57,249 nt of DNA. It comes from Candidatus Paceibacterota bacterium. GTDB lineage: Bacteria > Patescibacteriota > Minisyncoccia > Phycocordibacterales > JAQTLZ01. The position numbers were made by a program, and so were the translations under genes. This document shows positions 23,822-31,951 of this stretch, piece after piece. The stretch is from positions 1 to 57,249 of the forward strand of contig JAQTLZ010000006.1 of assembly GCA_028714635.1 (NCBI GenBank), in the 5' to 3' direction. Positions within the stretch are counted from its first letter, which is position 1; every line of letters starts with the position of its first letter. Under the pieces are notes generated by a model, which was not told the origin of the DNA, made no database searches, and worked only from the letters and a program-made list of their open reading frames with translations.

Positions 23822-24784
23822 CTACTGCACAGTTGTGCCTGCATCAGGAGTCAACTTCGTATTGAAAATATAGAGGAGATAGTGGTTGATATCTCGCTGG
23901 TCTAGATCATAGAAATGTTTTCCTTCGTCATGAAGACGAAGTGCTAGATCTAATCCGACAAATCTCCAATGCCATGGTTCGTATATGTAATATTTATTAT
24001 TTGGCGGATAGGAGAGGATAAAGCCGTATTTATAAGCATTTTTGAGAAGCCACTGATACGATTGCGTCGTTTCGAATCCAGTAAGTCCGCCTCCTATGCT
24101 CGGAATGGTGAGGTCCACCGTAGTGCCGAGCTGATGTTCTGAATATCCCTGATCAGCAGAAAATGAATTCGCAGTCCCCGCTCCATAGATAACCGCATAT
24201 CTCGATTTTATCTGTGATTGCACTTGAAATGAACGATACCCGGACGCAACTAAAAGCGGCATTTTATCCGCATTCGCGTCTTTCAGCATATCCTCCAAAA
24301 AAGGCTGAACTTTATCGTGAATCTGAAGCGGATACTCTTTATTAAAAATATATTTCGACGTAATAGTCGCGAGCCCAGTTGGTATATAGTTATCATTCAG
24401 AAAATATACTTTTGAATATTTAATAAGGAGCTGGGGGTCAGTCTCGATAACTTTATGAAGTACTTCAACTGTCCCACTCAATTTATCTACCGTGCCGGAG
24501 AGATCTTCCACCTTTTCCGAATAGGCTTTATTTTCTTTTTTTACTCCGCTTAGCGTGGTCGACAAATCCTCTTTTTCACCTTTAATTTGCGAGAGAGTTT
24601 CCTGCGTATCTTTGAGTTCAACTTCAAGTCCTTTTACTTTCTCCTCAAGGGCGATTTTCTGATCATTGAGTTTGGAAAAACGAAATCCGCCATAACCGAT
24701 TCCGCCAAGTAAAATCAAAAGAATAGCGAGCAAAACCCAATTTCGCTTTATTTTTTGCCCTAATTTAGAAAGAAATTTGTTCAC
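23822..24784 (-). CDS. D-alanyl-D-alanine carboxypeptidase of the VanY/M15 family
   Basis: 320 residues. One N-terminal membrane anchor (about 16-33, VLLAILLILLGGIGYGGF), a coiled coil (about 37-105, heptads of Leu/Glu/Lys) and an M15B zinc peptidase domain. Catalytic features: ASGYRSFQVQSQI, YSEHQLGTTVDL with the zinc His and Asp, and IYEPWHWRFVG with the Glu-x-x-His pair. It should trim the terminal D-Ala of stem peptides outside the membrane, held away from it by the coiled coil. Confidence 0.92.
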   Translation of the reverse strand: MNKFLSKLGQKIKRNWVLLAILLILLGGIGYGGFRFSKLNDQKIALEEKVKGLEVELKDTQETLSQIKGEKEDLSTTLSGVKKENKAYSEKVEDLSGTVDKLSGTVEVLHKVIETDPQLLIKYSKVYFLNDNYIPTGLATITSKYIFNKEYPLQIHDKVQPFLEDMLKDANADKMPLLVASGYRSFQVQSQIKSRYAVIYGAGTANSFSADQGYSEHQLGTTVDLTIPSIGGGLTGFETTQSYQWLLKNAYKYGFILSYPPNNKYYIYEPWHWRFVGLDLALRLHDEGKHFYDLDQRDINHYLLYIFNTKLTPDAGTTVQ

Positions 24785-24830
24785 TTCGCCATTCTAGCAT
24801 ATCCGAAAAATATAGTTAAAAGGTTGCAAT

Positions 24831-24860
24831 AAAAATTGCCAAATCTTTCGACTTGGCAAT
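24831..24860 (-). terminator. Intrinsic terminator of the IMPase-like gene
   Basis: ATTGCCAA (24835-24842) pairs with TTGGCAAT (24853-24860); on the minus strand the stem is followed by TTTTATT. It lies 23 bp beyond the stop of the gene at 24883. Confidence 0.8.
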
Positions 24861-24882
24861 CTGTCTCTTTTTGAGAACGAAG

Positions 24883-26160
24883 CTAGAACCTGATGCCTCG
24901 GTATCCTGACTGGCTTCCGGACCGAACCGCCCAGCGATTATCGTAGGGCGACATAATGAGCGTCGAGCGGAACTGGCTCGGGTTCGACATAGTAAGAAGC
25001 TGGCCGATGTCCATATGCATTTCAGAATCGTGTTCCCTGAAGATGCTGTAGTTCGGGGGAGTGGACATCAGAATCCCCTCCTTCGTCCACGGCCGATCCT
25101 GATAAACTTCGTAAAGCCGAAGTGCCGGCTGGCTTTCATCGGTCTGGCTTTTCGCGAACTGGAGAAATGAGAGCCAGTGAGCCCATTCACCGATTTTCTC
25201 TCCGTTCGCGAGTATAAAGCCGATGCGCTTGTCTTTGGGCTGGAGCGAAGAAAGATAGAGAACACGAGCAGGTCCGCCCGGTAAGGCGTAGTGCAAATGC
25301 TTCTTCATCTCCTCCGCGCCCATAAGTCCGCTGTCATCGAAATTCTCCTTGTAGCCGACCTTGCCAACATCTCCGAGGAAAGTGACGAATCTCCTCATGC
25401 TTTCGGTATCGCCGTCGATACCAGGAAAATCGAGAAGCTCGCCTCTTTCCCGTACATACTGCAGGTCAACAAGCTCCGGACGTTCCGGAGGAAGTACGAG
25501 TATCCGGTTCCCAGCGGCGCAAGACACCACGAGATGGCGAGTGATGTAATTAACAATGACGCTGAAAATGGGGACGCCACGGCGGATGCAACTGATGGCA
25601 GAACATGCTCCAGTAATGACAGCGGGCGAACCGAAGTCATTTTCCCAGCGCTTTATACTATCTGCCTCGTTCAAAATATCTCCGATCCTTCTGTCTTTGG
25701 GACCTCCGTTCAAGAATAGCTTGAGCTGATTCGAACGATCGGTCGGATCGCTCACCCAAACAGTTCGAAATGTGTTCGGGTTACCGACACGAAACAGGTC
25801 TTCGCGATGTTTTTCCTCGCGCGAACCAATTTCTTCTGTCACCACCACTCCGCCAGAATCATACTGAGCCAAAGCTTCGCAAATCGTGATTTCCGGACCA
25901 GCATCCATGCCGAGAGTATCTTTCTTCCCGTATTTCGAAACGGGACGAAGTGCTTCTTCGACAGTGGAATTCCAAAAATCGTATGTGGCCTTGAGCCCTG
26001 CCTTGATCGCGGCATTGAGATGGGCAACTTCGACGCCCTGCATGGGAACCTCGCTTTCAGTTTTCAAAGATACATGAGCTGTATCAGCTTTGGGATGAAT
26101 TCCCACTTCTTTACTAGTATGAATACTACATCCGAAGGAGAAAAATACAAGAAAATGCAT
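24883..26160 (-). CDS. Possible inositol-monophosphatase/FBPase-superfamily protein (single-gene cassette)
   Basis: 425 residues from the ATG at 26160; an alternative ATG at 26043 with GCGAGG before it gives 386. The clearest signal is VWVSDPTDRSNQL, matching the DPxD-G/S-T/S metal site of the FIG phosphatase superfamily, preceded by a paired acid VVVTEEIGS, as Glu precedes the Asp motif in those enzymes. A later strand, RRGVPIFSVIVN, resembles the GxPxxGVI strand of IMPases. The C-terminal WDxxAG motif is not seen. If the longer start is used, FFSFGCSI could be a lipobox. Codon use is G+C-richer than its neighbours and it has its own terminator. The function is tentative. Confidence 0.5.
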   Translation of the reverse strand: MHFLVFFSFGCSIHTSKEVGIHPKADTAHVSLKTESEVPMQGVEVAHLNAAIKAGLKATYDFWNSTVEEALRPVSKYGKKDTLGMDAGPEITICEALAQYDSGGVVVTEEIGSREEKHREDLFRVGNPNTFRTVWVSDPTDRSNQLKLFLNGGPKDRRIGDILNEADSIKRWENDFGSPAVITGACSAISCIRRGVPIFSVIVNYITRHLVVSCAAGNRILVLPPERPELVDLQYVRERGELLDFPGIDGDTESMRRFVTFLGDVGKVGYKENFDDSGLMGAEEMKKHLHYALPGGPARVLYLSSLQPKDKRIGFILANGEKIGEWAHWLSFLQFAKSQTDESQPALRLYEVYQDRPWTKEGILMSTPPNYSIFREHDSEMHMDIGQLLTMSNPSQFRSTLIMSPYDNRWAVRSGSQSGYRGIRF

Positions 26161-26216
26161 ATATTCATTTTAATAACAACAATGACAGAAAATGACAAAA
26201 AACACGCTTTCGGTTA

Positions 26217-26260
26217 CCCAGGCACTCACTTTTTACAAAGTGAGTGCCTGGGTGTACTAT
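26217..26260 (+). promoter_or_regulatory. engB promoter with 15-bp inverted-repeat operator
   Basis: The perfect inverted repeat CCCAGGCACTCACTT (26217-26231) / AAGTGAGTGCCTGGG (26238-26252) surrounds TTTACA (26232-26237). That hexamer is placed as a -35 exactly 17 bp before TACTAT (26255-26260), so the dyad covers the core promoter. The ATG of engB at 26267 would be at or next to the transcription start. The right arm recurs at 16111-16125 upstream of murA. Confidence 0.6.
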
Positions 26261-26266
26261 ACAAAA

Positions 26267-26836
26267 ATGAAAATTACGAGTGCAGAGTTTAAAAAAGGCA
26301 TTCGGGGGACTGATAAGATCCTCGGGGAACTCCGGCTTCAAATCCCCTTCATAGGCCGTTCGAACGTGGGAAAGTCGAGCCTTATGAATTTTGTCCTGAA
26401 TCGGAAAAATCTCGTAAAATCCGGAAAAACGCCCGGTAAAACGCTCGAGATCAATTTTTTCCTCGTTAATAAAGAATTTTACTTTGTAGACTTGCCCGGC
26501 TACGGCTATGCAAAAAAGTCCGTCGAAATGCGAAACCAACTGGGAAGAATGATCCAGTGGTATCTTTTTGATGTCGAAGTATTCGAAAGAAAAATAGTGC
26601 TTGTCCTGGATGCCAAAGCCGGTCCAAGCGATATGGACATGGAAATGCTCCGGCTTCTACGTGAACACAATCGCGATCTTGTCGTAGTCGCCAATAAAAT
26701 TGATCTCTTAAACCAAAAAGAGCGAAGTAAGAAACTAAAAGCTATTTCGAACCTAATGCCTGGAATTGAGATAATTCCCTGTTCTGCAAAAACAAAAGAA
26801 GGGCGCGAGGAGATTTTAAAAGCGCTTTCCGAGTAG
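26267..26836 (+). CDS. engB: Ribosome-biogenesis GTPase EngB/YihA/YsxC
   Basis: 189 residues from MKITSAEFKKG (ATG at 26267; frames opening further upstream read through the inverted repeat and are not homologous). GTPase motifs: G1 GRSNVGKSS near residue 32, G2 region KTPGKT, G3 DLPGYG near 78, G4 VVANKIDLL near 143, G5 IIPCSAKT near 171. EngB assists assembly of the 50S subunit. The mRNA is probably leaderless. It converges with the ECF sigma gene, leaving only 3 bp between the stops. Confidence 0.95.
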   Translation: MKITSAEFKKGIRGTDKILGELRLQIPFIGRSNVGKSSLMNFVLNRKNLVKSGKTPGKTLEINFFLVNKEFYFVDLPGYGYAKKSVEMRNQLGRMIQWYLFDVEVFERKIVLVLDAKAGPSDMDMEMLRLLREHNRDLVVVANKIDLLNQKERSKKLKAISNLMPGIEIIPCSAKTKEGREEILKALSE

Positions 26837-26839
26837 AAT

Positions 26840-27334
26840 CTAGCTTCGATTATAGAGGAGTTTCAGCTTCTCAAGCCCTCGGTGAAGCTGTACTGCTATA
26901 GCATTTTTTGACTGGCCTGTCTCTGATGCCATTTCCGCAAGCGATAGGTCCTGAATATATCGCATTCGCATCACCTTTTGATACGTCTCTGGAAGCTTTT
27001 CTATAAGTAGCGACGCTGATTTTCCATCAAGAGTGTTGATGAGACGGTCACCATCCGGCGCCTTTGGTTCATATCCTTTTTCGAGAAGGACATCGAGTGA
27101 AGAAGTTTTTTTCTTTCGATACTGATCGACGATCAAGTTATTGAGCACGTGATAAAGAAATGCTTTCATTGAATCAACTCGTCCTCCTTTCACAAGATAC
27201 GTCCAGGTTTTCATAAATGTATCCTGAACCAAGTCTTCTCCGGTTGCACGATTACTAATCTTTGAAAAAGAGTACCTGCTCAGACCCTTCTGATAGTTAT
27301 TGTACGCTTGAGTAATTTTTTGCTCGATCGTCAT
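26840..27334 (-). CDS. ECF-type RNA polymerase sigma factor (paralogue 1)
   Basis: 164 residues from MTIEQKITQAYNNY (ATG at 27334). The sigma-2 region shows GEDLVQDTFMKTWTYL, the interdomain region has YRKKKTSSLDVLLEKG, and the sigma-4 HTH is AEMASETGQSKNAIAVQLHRGLEKL. It is paralogous to the sigma gene at 33582, which shares the YRKKKTSSLD block. No anti-sigma gene is adjacent here, unlike the other copy. It would direct polymerase to a small regulon, the envelope genes of this window being candidates. Confidence 0.88.
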   Translation of the reverse strand: MTIEQKITQAYNNYQKGLSRYSFSKISNRATGEDLVQDTFMKTWTYLVKGGRVDSMKAFLYHVLNNLIVDQYRKKKTSSLDVLLEKGYEPKAPDGDRLINTLDGKSASLLIEKLPETYQKVMRMRYIQDLSLAEMASETGQSKNAIAVQLHRGLEKLKLLYNRS

Positions 27335-27512
27335 AACGGTTAGGGTGTTATTTAACATAAAGTTAATGTTAGTTGGTATGGCAGATGAAGTCAAGCATAT
27401 TTAACCTTAATTTAACAATAGAAATTACATCGGGAGAGGCGTCAACCCCGCTTCCCTCTTTTCCCCTTGAAAAGACAGGAAATTTTTACTCCCCTTATTT
27501 CTTAATCCAAAC

Positions 27513-27541
27513 TTAACAAAAAAAGTAAAGCGTGTTATTAT
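27513..27541 (+). promoter_or_regulatory. Promoter of the response regulator gene
   Basis: TTAACA (27513-27518), 17-bp spacer, TATTAT (27536-27541). The ATG at 27548 is 7 bp past the -10 box, so the transcript would be leaderless or nearly so. No Shine-Dalgarno sequence is present. Confidence 0.6.
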
Positions 27542-27547
27542 GCCTTT

Positions 27548-28216
27548 ATGACCATTTTAATCGTTGAAGATGATAAAAAATTATCGGATCTATTAAAAAA
27601 GGCACTCAAAGGAGAGCGCTACGCTGTCGACACCGCACTCGATGGAAAGACCGGCTACGAAAAAGCGCTCAACGGAAAATACGAACTCATCATTCTCGAC
27701 ATCATGCTCCCCCGGATGGACGGCATGGAAATTTGCTACGAGCTTCGCTTCCATTCGGTACATACTCCCATCATGATGCTCACTGCACGAAGCATGGTTG
27801 AAGACCGGGTTGCGGGACTCGACTTGGGCGCAGACGACTATCTCGTGAAGCCATTCGGCATGAACGAACTTTTTGCGAGAATCCGAGCGATACTCCGCCG
27901 ACGAAAAACAACCGAATCAACAATACTCAAAGTTTCTGACATCATTCTCGACAGCAAGAAACATGAAGTTACCCGCGCAGGCAAAGTCATACCTCTTACC
28001 CTCAAAGAATACCGCCTGCTTTTTGCGCTCCTTTCACATCAAGGAGAGGCGTTGACGAGACGGCAGCTTTTGGATGACGCCTGGGGGCCTGAATTTCAAG
28101 AAAAGAACAATGAATTGAACGTCCATATGAACTATCTGCGTGCAAAAATCGATTCAAAACGAAAAATCCCTTTTATTCAAACAATTCGAGGCGTTGGCTT
28201 CACATTGAAAGGATAA
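27548..28216 (+). CDS. OmpR/PhoB-family response regulator
   Basis: 222 residues. The receiver domain has the acidic pair VEDDKK near residue 7, phospho-acceptor Asp in LIILDIMLPR near 52, Thr in MMLTAR near 80 and Lys in DYLVKPFG near 102. The C-terminal winged helix shows LTLKEYRLLFALLSHQGEALTR and LNVHMNYLRAKID. The histidine kinase at 29280, one gene downstream, is the likely partner, although an unrelated cassette gene stands between them. Confidence 0.93.
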   Translation: MTILIVEDDKKLSDLLKKALKGERYAVDTALDGKTGYEKALNGKYELIILDIMLPRMDGMEICYELRFHSVHTPIMMLTARSMVEDRVAGLDLGADDYLVKPFGMNELFARIRAILRRRKTTESTILKVSDIILDSKKHEVTRAGKVIPLTLKEYRLLFALLSHQGEALTRRQLLDDAWGPEFQEKNNELNVHMNYLRAKIDSKRKIPFIQTIRGVGFTLKG

Positions 28217-28237
28217 GGGGTAACATTCCCGTCTCCC

Positions 28238-28265
28238 TTGTACTTTTGATATTTCGTGGTATCTT
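28238..28265 (+). promoter_or_regulatory. Promoter of the 28300 cassette gene
   Basis: TTGTAC (28238-28243), 16-bp spacer, TATCTT (28260-28265). It is followed by a leader ending in AAAGGAGACTAAAA, a strong Shine-Dalgarno sequence directly before the ATG. Confidence 0.5.
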
Positions 28266-28299
28266 AAGGACAGCTGTACAAACCCAAAGGAGACTAAAA

Positions 28300-29121
28300 A
28301 TGGACCAGAGAACAGACCCATACCGAATGGAGTTCGAACAAGTTCTTTCGGCCCAGCAAAGACAAGTGCAAGAACTTGCGCAGAACTGGGACAAGTGGCT
28401 AGAAGAGGAGTTTGCGCTCGCCCCTCAGGCGATCGTGGATCAGGGTCTCTTGACTAAAGAAGTCCACCAGGCAGAAAGCTGGAAAATCGGTGACTTCTGT
28501 GTCAGAAACATGCTGCCTCTTTTAGAGAAATTCCATAGGACGCGAAGCTTCCGGGATTGTCGTTACATGCAGTGGACTGCTGTCGGCAAGTTTCGTGAGG
28601 TAGAGCTGGCTCTCAAAGCCATAAAAATGGGCTTTGAAATCATTTTCAGGGACGTCAGCAGCGTTGCGTGCGAGAATGCGAGACGTGCCATGAGGGAACA
28701 CGGGGTTCCCGCACACACAAACGCATTTGATGTAAGGGAGGGCGAATTCCAAGACCGTTGGTCTCCCGATGGACTGGAGTGCCTCAATTCCGGATTATTT
28801 TATGCCGGACAATGGGTTCAGCTCCTATCAATCGAAGAGGCAGAAAAGGTCATGGGGCTTTTGGGAGCATTTCTATGTACTCCTAAAGGTTTTGTCCCGC
28901 AATGTGATCGCCGAGTGTGCCTCGTTCACCCACTCCCGGAGGATAACGTAGGTACCACATGGAAGCACTCGACCCCCTATAGTGCGGACGACATGGTCGC
29001 CTGGGCTAGCAAGGGTAACGGCAAAATAAGAGCCGAGGTTGCCAAGGAGAAGTGCGAGTATTACGGGGGTCCGCCTTTGGGACATGTCTATAGTTTTATC
29101 GTCCTTTCGGCGGATGTCTAG
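28300..29121 (+). CDS. Hypothetical protein, possible Rossmann/methyltransferase-like fold (single-gene cassette)
   Basis: 273 residues from the ATG at 28300, chosen for the AAAGGAG ribosome-binding site. The middle reads AVGKFREVELALKAIKMGFEIIF-RD, then VACENARRAM, which resembles a SAM-binding motif I followed by the acidic strand, but without the Gly-rich GxGxG. The rest (Trp-rich start NWDKWLEEEFALAP, later NSGLFYAGQWVQLLSIEEA) is not recognised. The composition is more G+C-rich than the regulator and kinase it separates. It has its own promoter and a weak terminator. A methyltransferase-like role is speculative. Confidence 0.5.
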   Translation: MDQRTDPYRMEFEQVLSAQQRQVQELAQNWDKWLEEEFALAPQAIVDQGLLTKEVHQAESWKIGDFCVRNMLPLLEKFHRTRSFRDCRYMQWTAVGKFREVELALKAIKMGFEIIFRDVSSVACENARRAMREHGVPAHTNAFDVREGEFQDRWSPDGLECLNSGLFYAGQWVQLLSIEEAEKVMGLLGAFLCTPKGFVPQCDRRVCLVHPLPEDNVGTTWKHSTPYSADDMVAWASKGNGKIRAEVAKEKCEYYGGPPLGHVYSFIVLSADV

Positions 29122-29177
29122 TTAAAAAGGGGGCAGGTCTCGTTTTTCAAAACCGTCAGACCAAGACGGGAAAGAAT

Positions 29178-29204
29178 AATGAAGCTATGCCCTCTTCATT
29201 TTTT
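29178..29204 (+). terminator. Possible terminator of the 28300 gene
   Basis: AATGAAG (29178-29184) pairs with CTTCATT (29194-29200), followed by TTTT. The 7-bp stem is A/T-rich and the loop is 9 nt, so it is a weak candidate. Confidence 0.45.
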
Positions 29205-29279
29205 CTGGCACCATTTATAGATAAGTTCAATTTGAAAATTCACAGATCGAGACTAAAATTTTAATGCTAATCGGGGAAT

Positions 29280-30830
29280 ATGGCTCGCGAAAAAAACAAT
29301 AAAAAAACAATAAAAACGTTGGTAAATGATTCTCCCGTATTTAAACTGCAAATACCTGTGGTTCTCTATAAGTGCATCCCGGACATTAAGAACCATAAAT
29401 GGAGTATCGTTTCGATGAGTTCAGATATAGTAAAAAGTACAGGTTTTAAGTACGAAAATTTCACGAAGGATCCTGTTTTTTGGGCAAAACGTTTATATTC
29501 GGAAGATAAAGAACGGGTTATCAAAAAACTGAACGAGCTCCGCTCGGGACAGATTTCTTCAATGGATGTTGCATATCGCTGGCTTCATAAAGATGGAAAA
29601 TATCATTGGTTCAGGGATCACGCTGTTCTCCTTCGGGATAAAAAAAATAAACCCGCAGAAATTCTCGGTTCGTGGGTCAATATTTCAGTTCTCACTGACG
29701 CAAACAAAATCATCGAAGAAAATGAGGAGCAATATAAAAAAATTGTTGAACTTTCCCCTGACGCGCTCTTCGTTCATAGCGACGGGGTATTTCGCTTTCT
29801 TAATAGCGCGGCCATAGCTCTGTACGGAGGTAAAAAACCTGAGGATCTTATCGGCAAGCCGGTTATTAATTTTTTTCATCCTGACTATTACGAGCAACTT
29901 CGACAGAGAATGAAAGCTACCTTCGAAGAAAAAAGAAATCTCCCCTTCATTGAATATAAAATTGTTACTCTTACCGGTGAAGTAAAAAGTGTTGAGATAG
30001 CTTCGACACCTTTTACCTATCAAGGCAAGCCAGCAGCTCAAGGTGTCATTATTGACATCACGAAGCATAAGGAAAAGGAAGAACTCTTGCGTAGCCAGAA
30101 AGAAACCCTGGCTATCAAGGTAAAACTTGAGGAAGAAAAGCTCAAAACAGAATTTGTTGCTGACACCATTCATGAGGTCCGCACTCCGCTCGCTATTATC
30201 CGGGGAAATGCTGATCTCGCGCTTCGCACAGGAAAAAGCGGGAAACTGAAATCTCCCAAGAGTGCCCTTCAAGCCATCAACCACGAAGTCGAACACCTCT
30301 CGCATCTTTTGGGAGACCTCACCATGCTGACATCTCCTCAAGTGGGGGTCGAAAGAATGATTCTTGCTCACGAGGTGGATCTTTCAAAACTCTTAAGAGA
30401 TACTGTGAAGCGCGCCAAAGTGCTTGCTCACCAAGAAGACGTCTCTTTACAATTCACCCCGATACCTCCGCTCTTCGTGAGGGGCGACAAGATATACTTG
30501 CAAAAACTTTTTTTAAATCTCATCAAAAATGCTATTACTTACAATAAGAAAAAAGGATTCGTGAGAGTCGACGCGAGAAAAGAGCAAAATAAGGTCGTCA
30601 TAACGGTTCGGGATAGCGGAATAGGCATATCGAAAGAAGATCTGGGCCGTATCTTTGAGCGATTTTACCGCGCGGGGAAAGTGCGTGATCCTGAAGGAAA
30701 AAGAACAGGGCTTGGTCTCGCCATTGCAAAATGGATCACCGAAATTCACAGAGGCACTATCCACGCCTCAAGCACCCTGAGTAAAGGCAGCACTTTTACC
30801 GTTACTCTCCCTTTGATCAAAAAAGCCTGA
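29280..30830 (+). CDS. PAS-PAS sensor histidine kinase, cytosolic
   Basis: 516 residues with no membrane segment or signal peptide. Two PAS domains (about 30-140 with WLHKDGKYHWFRDHAVLL and about 150-260 with ALFVHSDGVFRFLNSAAIAL) are followed by a short coiled coil. The H-box is ADTIHEVRTPLAII (phospho-acceptor His), N-box NLIKNAITYNKKKG, G1 VRDSGIGISKEDL, F-box RIFERFYRAG and G2 GTGLGLAIAKW-type (TGLGLAIAKW). It should sense an internal signal through PAS and phosphorylate the OmpR-type regulator at 27548. Confidence 0.93.
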   Translation: MAREKNNKKTIKTLVNDSPVFKLQIPVVLYKCIPDIKNHKWSIVSMSSDIVKSTGFKYENFTKDPVFWAKRLYSEDKERVIKKLNELRSGQISSMDVAYRWLHKDGKYHWFRDHAVLLRDKKNKPAEILGSWVNISVLTDANKIIEENEEQYKKIVELSPDALFVHSDGVFRFLNSAAIALYGGKKPEDLIGKPVINFFHPDYYEQLRQRMKATFEEKRNLPFIEYKIVTLTGEVKSVEIASTPFTYQGKPAAQGVIIDITKHKEKEELLRSQKETLAIKVKLEEEKLKTEFVADTIHEVRTPLAIIRGNADLALRTGKSGKLKSPKSALQAINHEVEHLSHLLGDLTMLTSPQVGVERMILAHEVDLSKLLRDTVKRAKVLAHQEDVSLQFTPIPPLFVRGDKIYLQKLFLNLIKNAITYNKKKGFVRVDARKEQNKVVITVRDSGIGISKEDLGRIFERFYRAGKVRDPEGKRTGLGLAIAKWITEIHRGTIHASSTLSKGSTFTVTLPLIKKA

Positions 30831-30916
30831 TTTGTGGCTTTCTATAGGCACTTTTCCCCTTTTTCATAGGGGCTTTTTTGTTGTAATGGTTCACTTTCCC
30901 GAACGGCTCAGAGAAT

Positions 30917-31504
30917 ATGAAAAAAACTAAAAAAAAGAAGGGGAAGAGGGGGCGAAGCGTAAGAGTTGTAAGTGCTGATCCTCTGGATCAAATGTGGGAA
31001 GAGAGTTGGACATATATAAAGACGGTTGTGGACATTATGCACGAGCCGTTTTTGATTCTCGATAAAAATCTCTGCGTCATGGCTGCGAATGAATCTTTCT
31101 ACAGAACGTTCCAGGTCGAAGCACGGGACACCGAAAAAAAGCTTGTGTATGAGCTTGGAAATGGCCAGTGGAACATTCCTGCCTTGCGGAAACTTCTTGA
31201 GGAAATCCTACCCCGAAACAGCTTTTTCAAAGGCTTTGAAGTAAGCCACGATTTTCCTCTTGTCGGGCATAAAGTGATGATTTTGAACGCCCGACGTATT
31301 TACCGAGAAGGAGCACAATCAAAACTCTTCCCTCCTATTATTCTTCTCGCAATGGAAGATGTGTCTGAAATGATGCTTGTTGCCAAAAGACTTTCGGATC
31401 ATATAAATGATTTTGAAGCCGGGGTTACCGGAAAGGCAACAAGATTGGAACTCAACATGGGAAGATTGGAAAGAGATATCGTTGAATTGAAAAAGAAGGC
31501 GTAA
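30917..31504 (+). CDS. PAS-domain protein
   Basis: 195 residues. The start is strongly basic (KKTKKKKGKRGRS), followed by one PAS domain (about 45-160): EPFLILDKNLCVMAANESFY at its start, then a variable insert (LGNGQWNIPALRKLLEEIL) and PPIILLAMEDVSEMM as the last strand. This version of PAS is common in front of CheR/kinase modules. The tail is a coiled coil (RLELNMGRLERDIVELKKK). There is no catalytic domain, so it may be an adaptor for the PAS kinase 86 bp upstream. Confidence 0.8.
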   Translation: MKKTKKKKGKRGRSVRVVSADPLDQMWEESWTYIKTVVDIMHEPFLILDKNLCVMAANESFYRTFQVEARDTEKKLVYELGNGQWNIPALRKLLEEILPRNSFFKGFEVSHDFPLVGHKVMILNARRIYREGAQSKLFPPIILLAMEDVSEMMLVAKRLSDHINDFEAGVTGKATRLELNMGRLERDIVELKKKA

Positions 31505-31508
31505 GGAC

Positions 31509-31543
31509 GGTCGATAAGTGTTATTAACCTAATTCTCAAAATC
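31509..31543 (+). promoter_or_regulatory. RGTCGA leader of yggT
   Basis: GGTCGA (31509-31514), then TTATTAACCTAATT and the ATG at 31544, 35 nt from the start of the motif. It is the closest match to the DUF378 leader at 12854-12887 and belongs to the same set as 31913, 32274, 32745, 37736 and 43852. No clear -10 box precedes it here. Confidence 0.55.
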
Positions 31544-31903
31544 ATGGATTCATATAATTCTCCGACAACTAAACCATTATACCGAGGCACTCAAGTAGTC
31601 TGGTACATTCTGGGTTTCATTGAAGTAATATTATTATTCCGATTTGTTTTAAAACTCCTCGGAGCAAACCCAAACGCGGGATTCAGTAGTTTCATTTATG
31701 GCCTGACGTACATTTTTGCAGCTCCATTTCTTAATGTATTCCGTATTACGTACGTCGAGGGAAGTATTTTTGAGTGGACTACGCTTCTCGCCATGTTCGT
31801 ATATTGGGTTATCGCTTGGGGCATCATCAAACTCTTTCTCATCGGGAAAACCGTATCAACTCCCGAAGCAGCTGACAAACTTGAGAGAGAGGAAAAAGCA
31901 TAA
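31544..31903 (+). CDS. YggT-family membrane protein
   Basis: 119 residues with about three hydrophobic segments (20-40 VVWYILGFIEVILLFRFVLKL, 48-68, 75-98). The pattern FRFVLKLLGANPNAGFSSFIYGLT followed by FAAPFLNVFR corresponds to the YggT signature of a Pro-containing loop between helices. The tail is acidic and cytosolic. YggT proteins are linked to membrane stress, with no defined reaction. It is followed after 48 bp by glsB, and both carry the RGTCGA leader. Confidence 0.75.
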   Translation: MDSYNSPTTKPLYRGTQVVWYILGFIEVILLFRFVLKLLGANPNAGFSSFIYGLTYIFAAPFLNVFRITYVEGSIFEWTTLLAMFVYWVIAWGIIKLFLIGKTVSTPEAADKLEREEKA

Positions 31904-31912
31904 TAAGAAAAA

Positions 31913-31951
31913 GGTCGCGTGAGTATTTACTAATCTTTAATTAAAAAATAT
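31913..31951 (+). promoter_or_regulatory. RGTCG leader of glsB
   Basis: GGTCGC (31913-31918) lies 39 nt before the ATG at 31952, followed by TATTTACTAATCTTTAATT. A CATAAT hexamer (31900-31905) is placed 8 nt upstream and could be the -10 box, overlapping the yggT stop. Confidence 0.5.
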
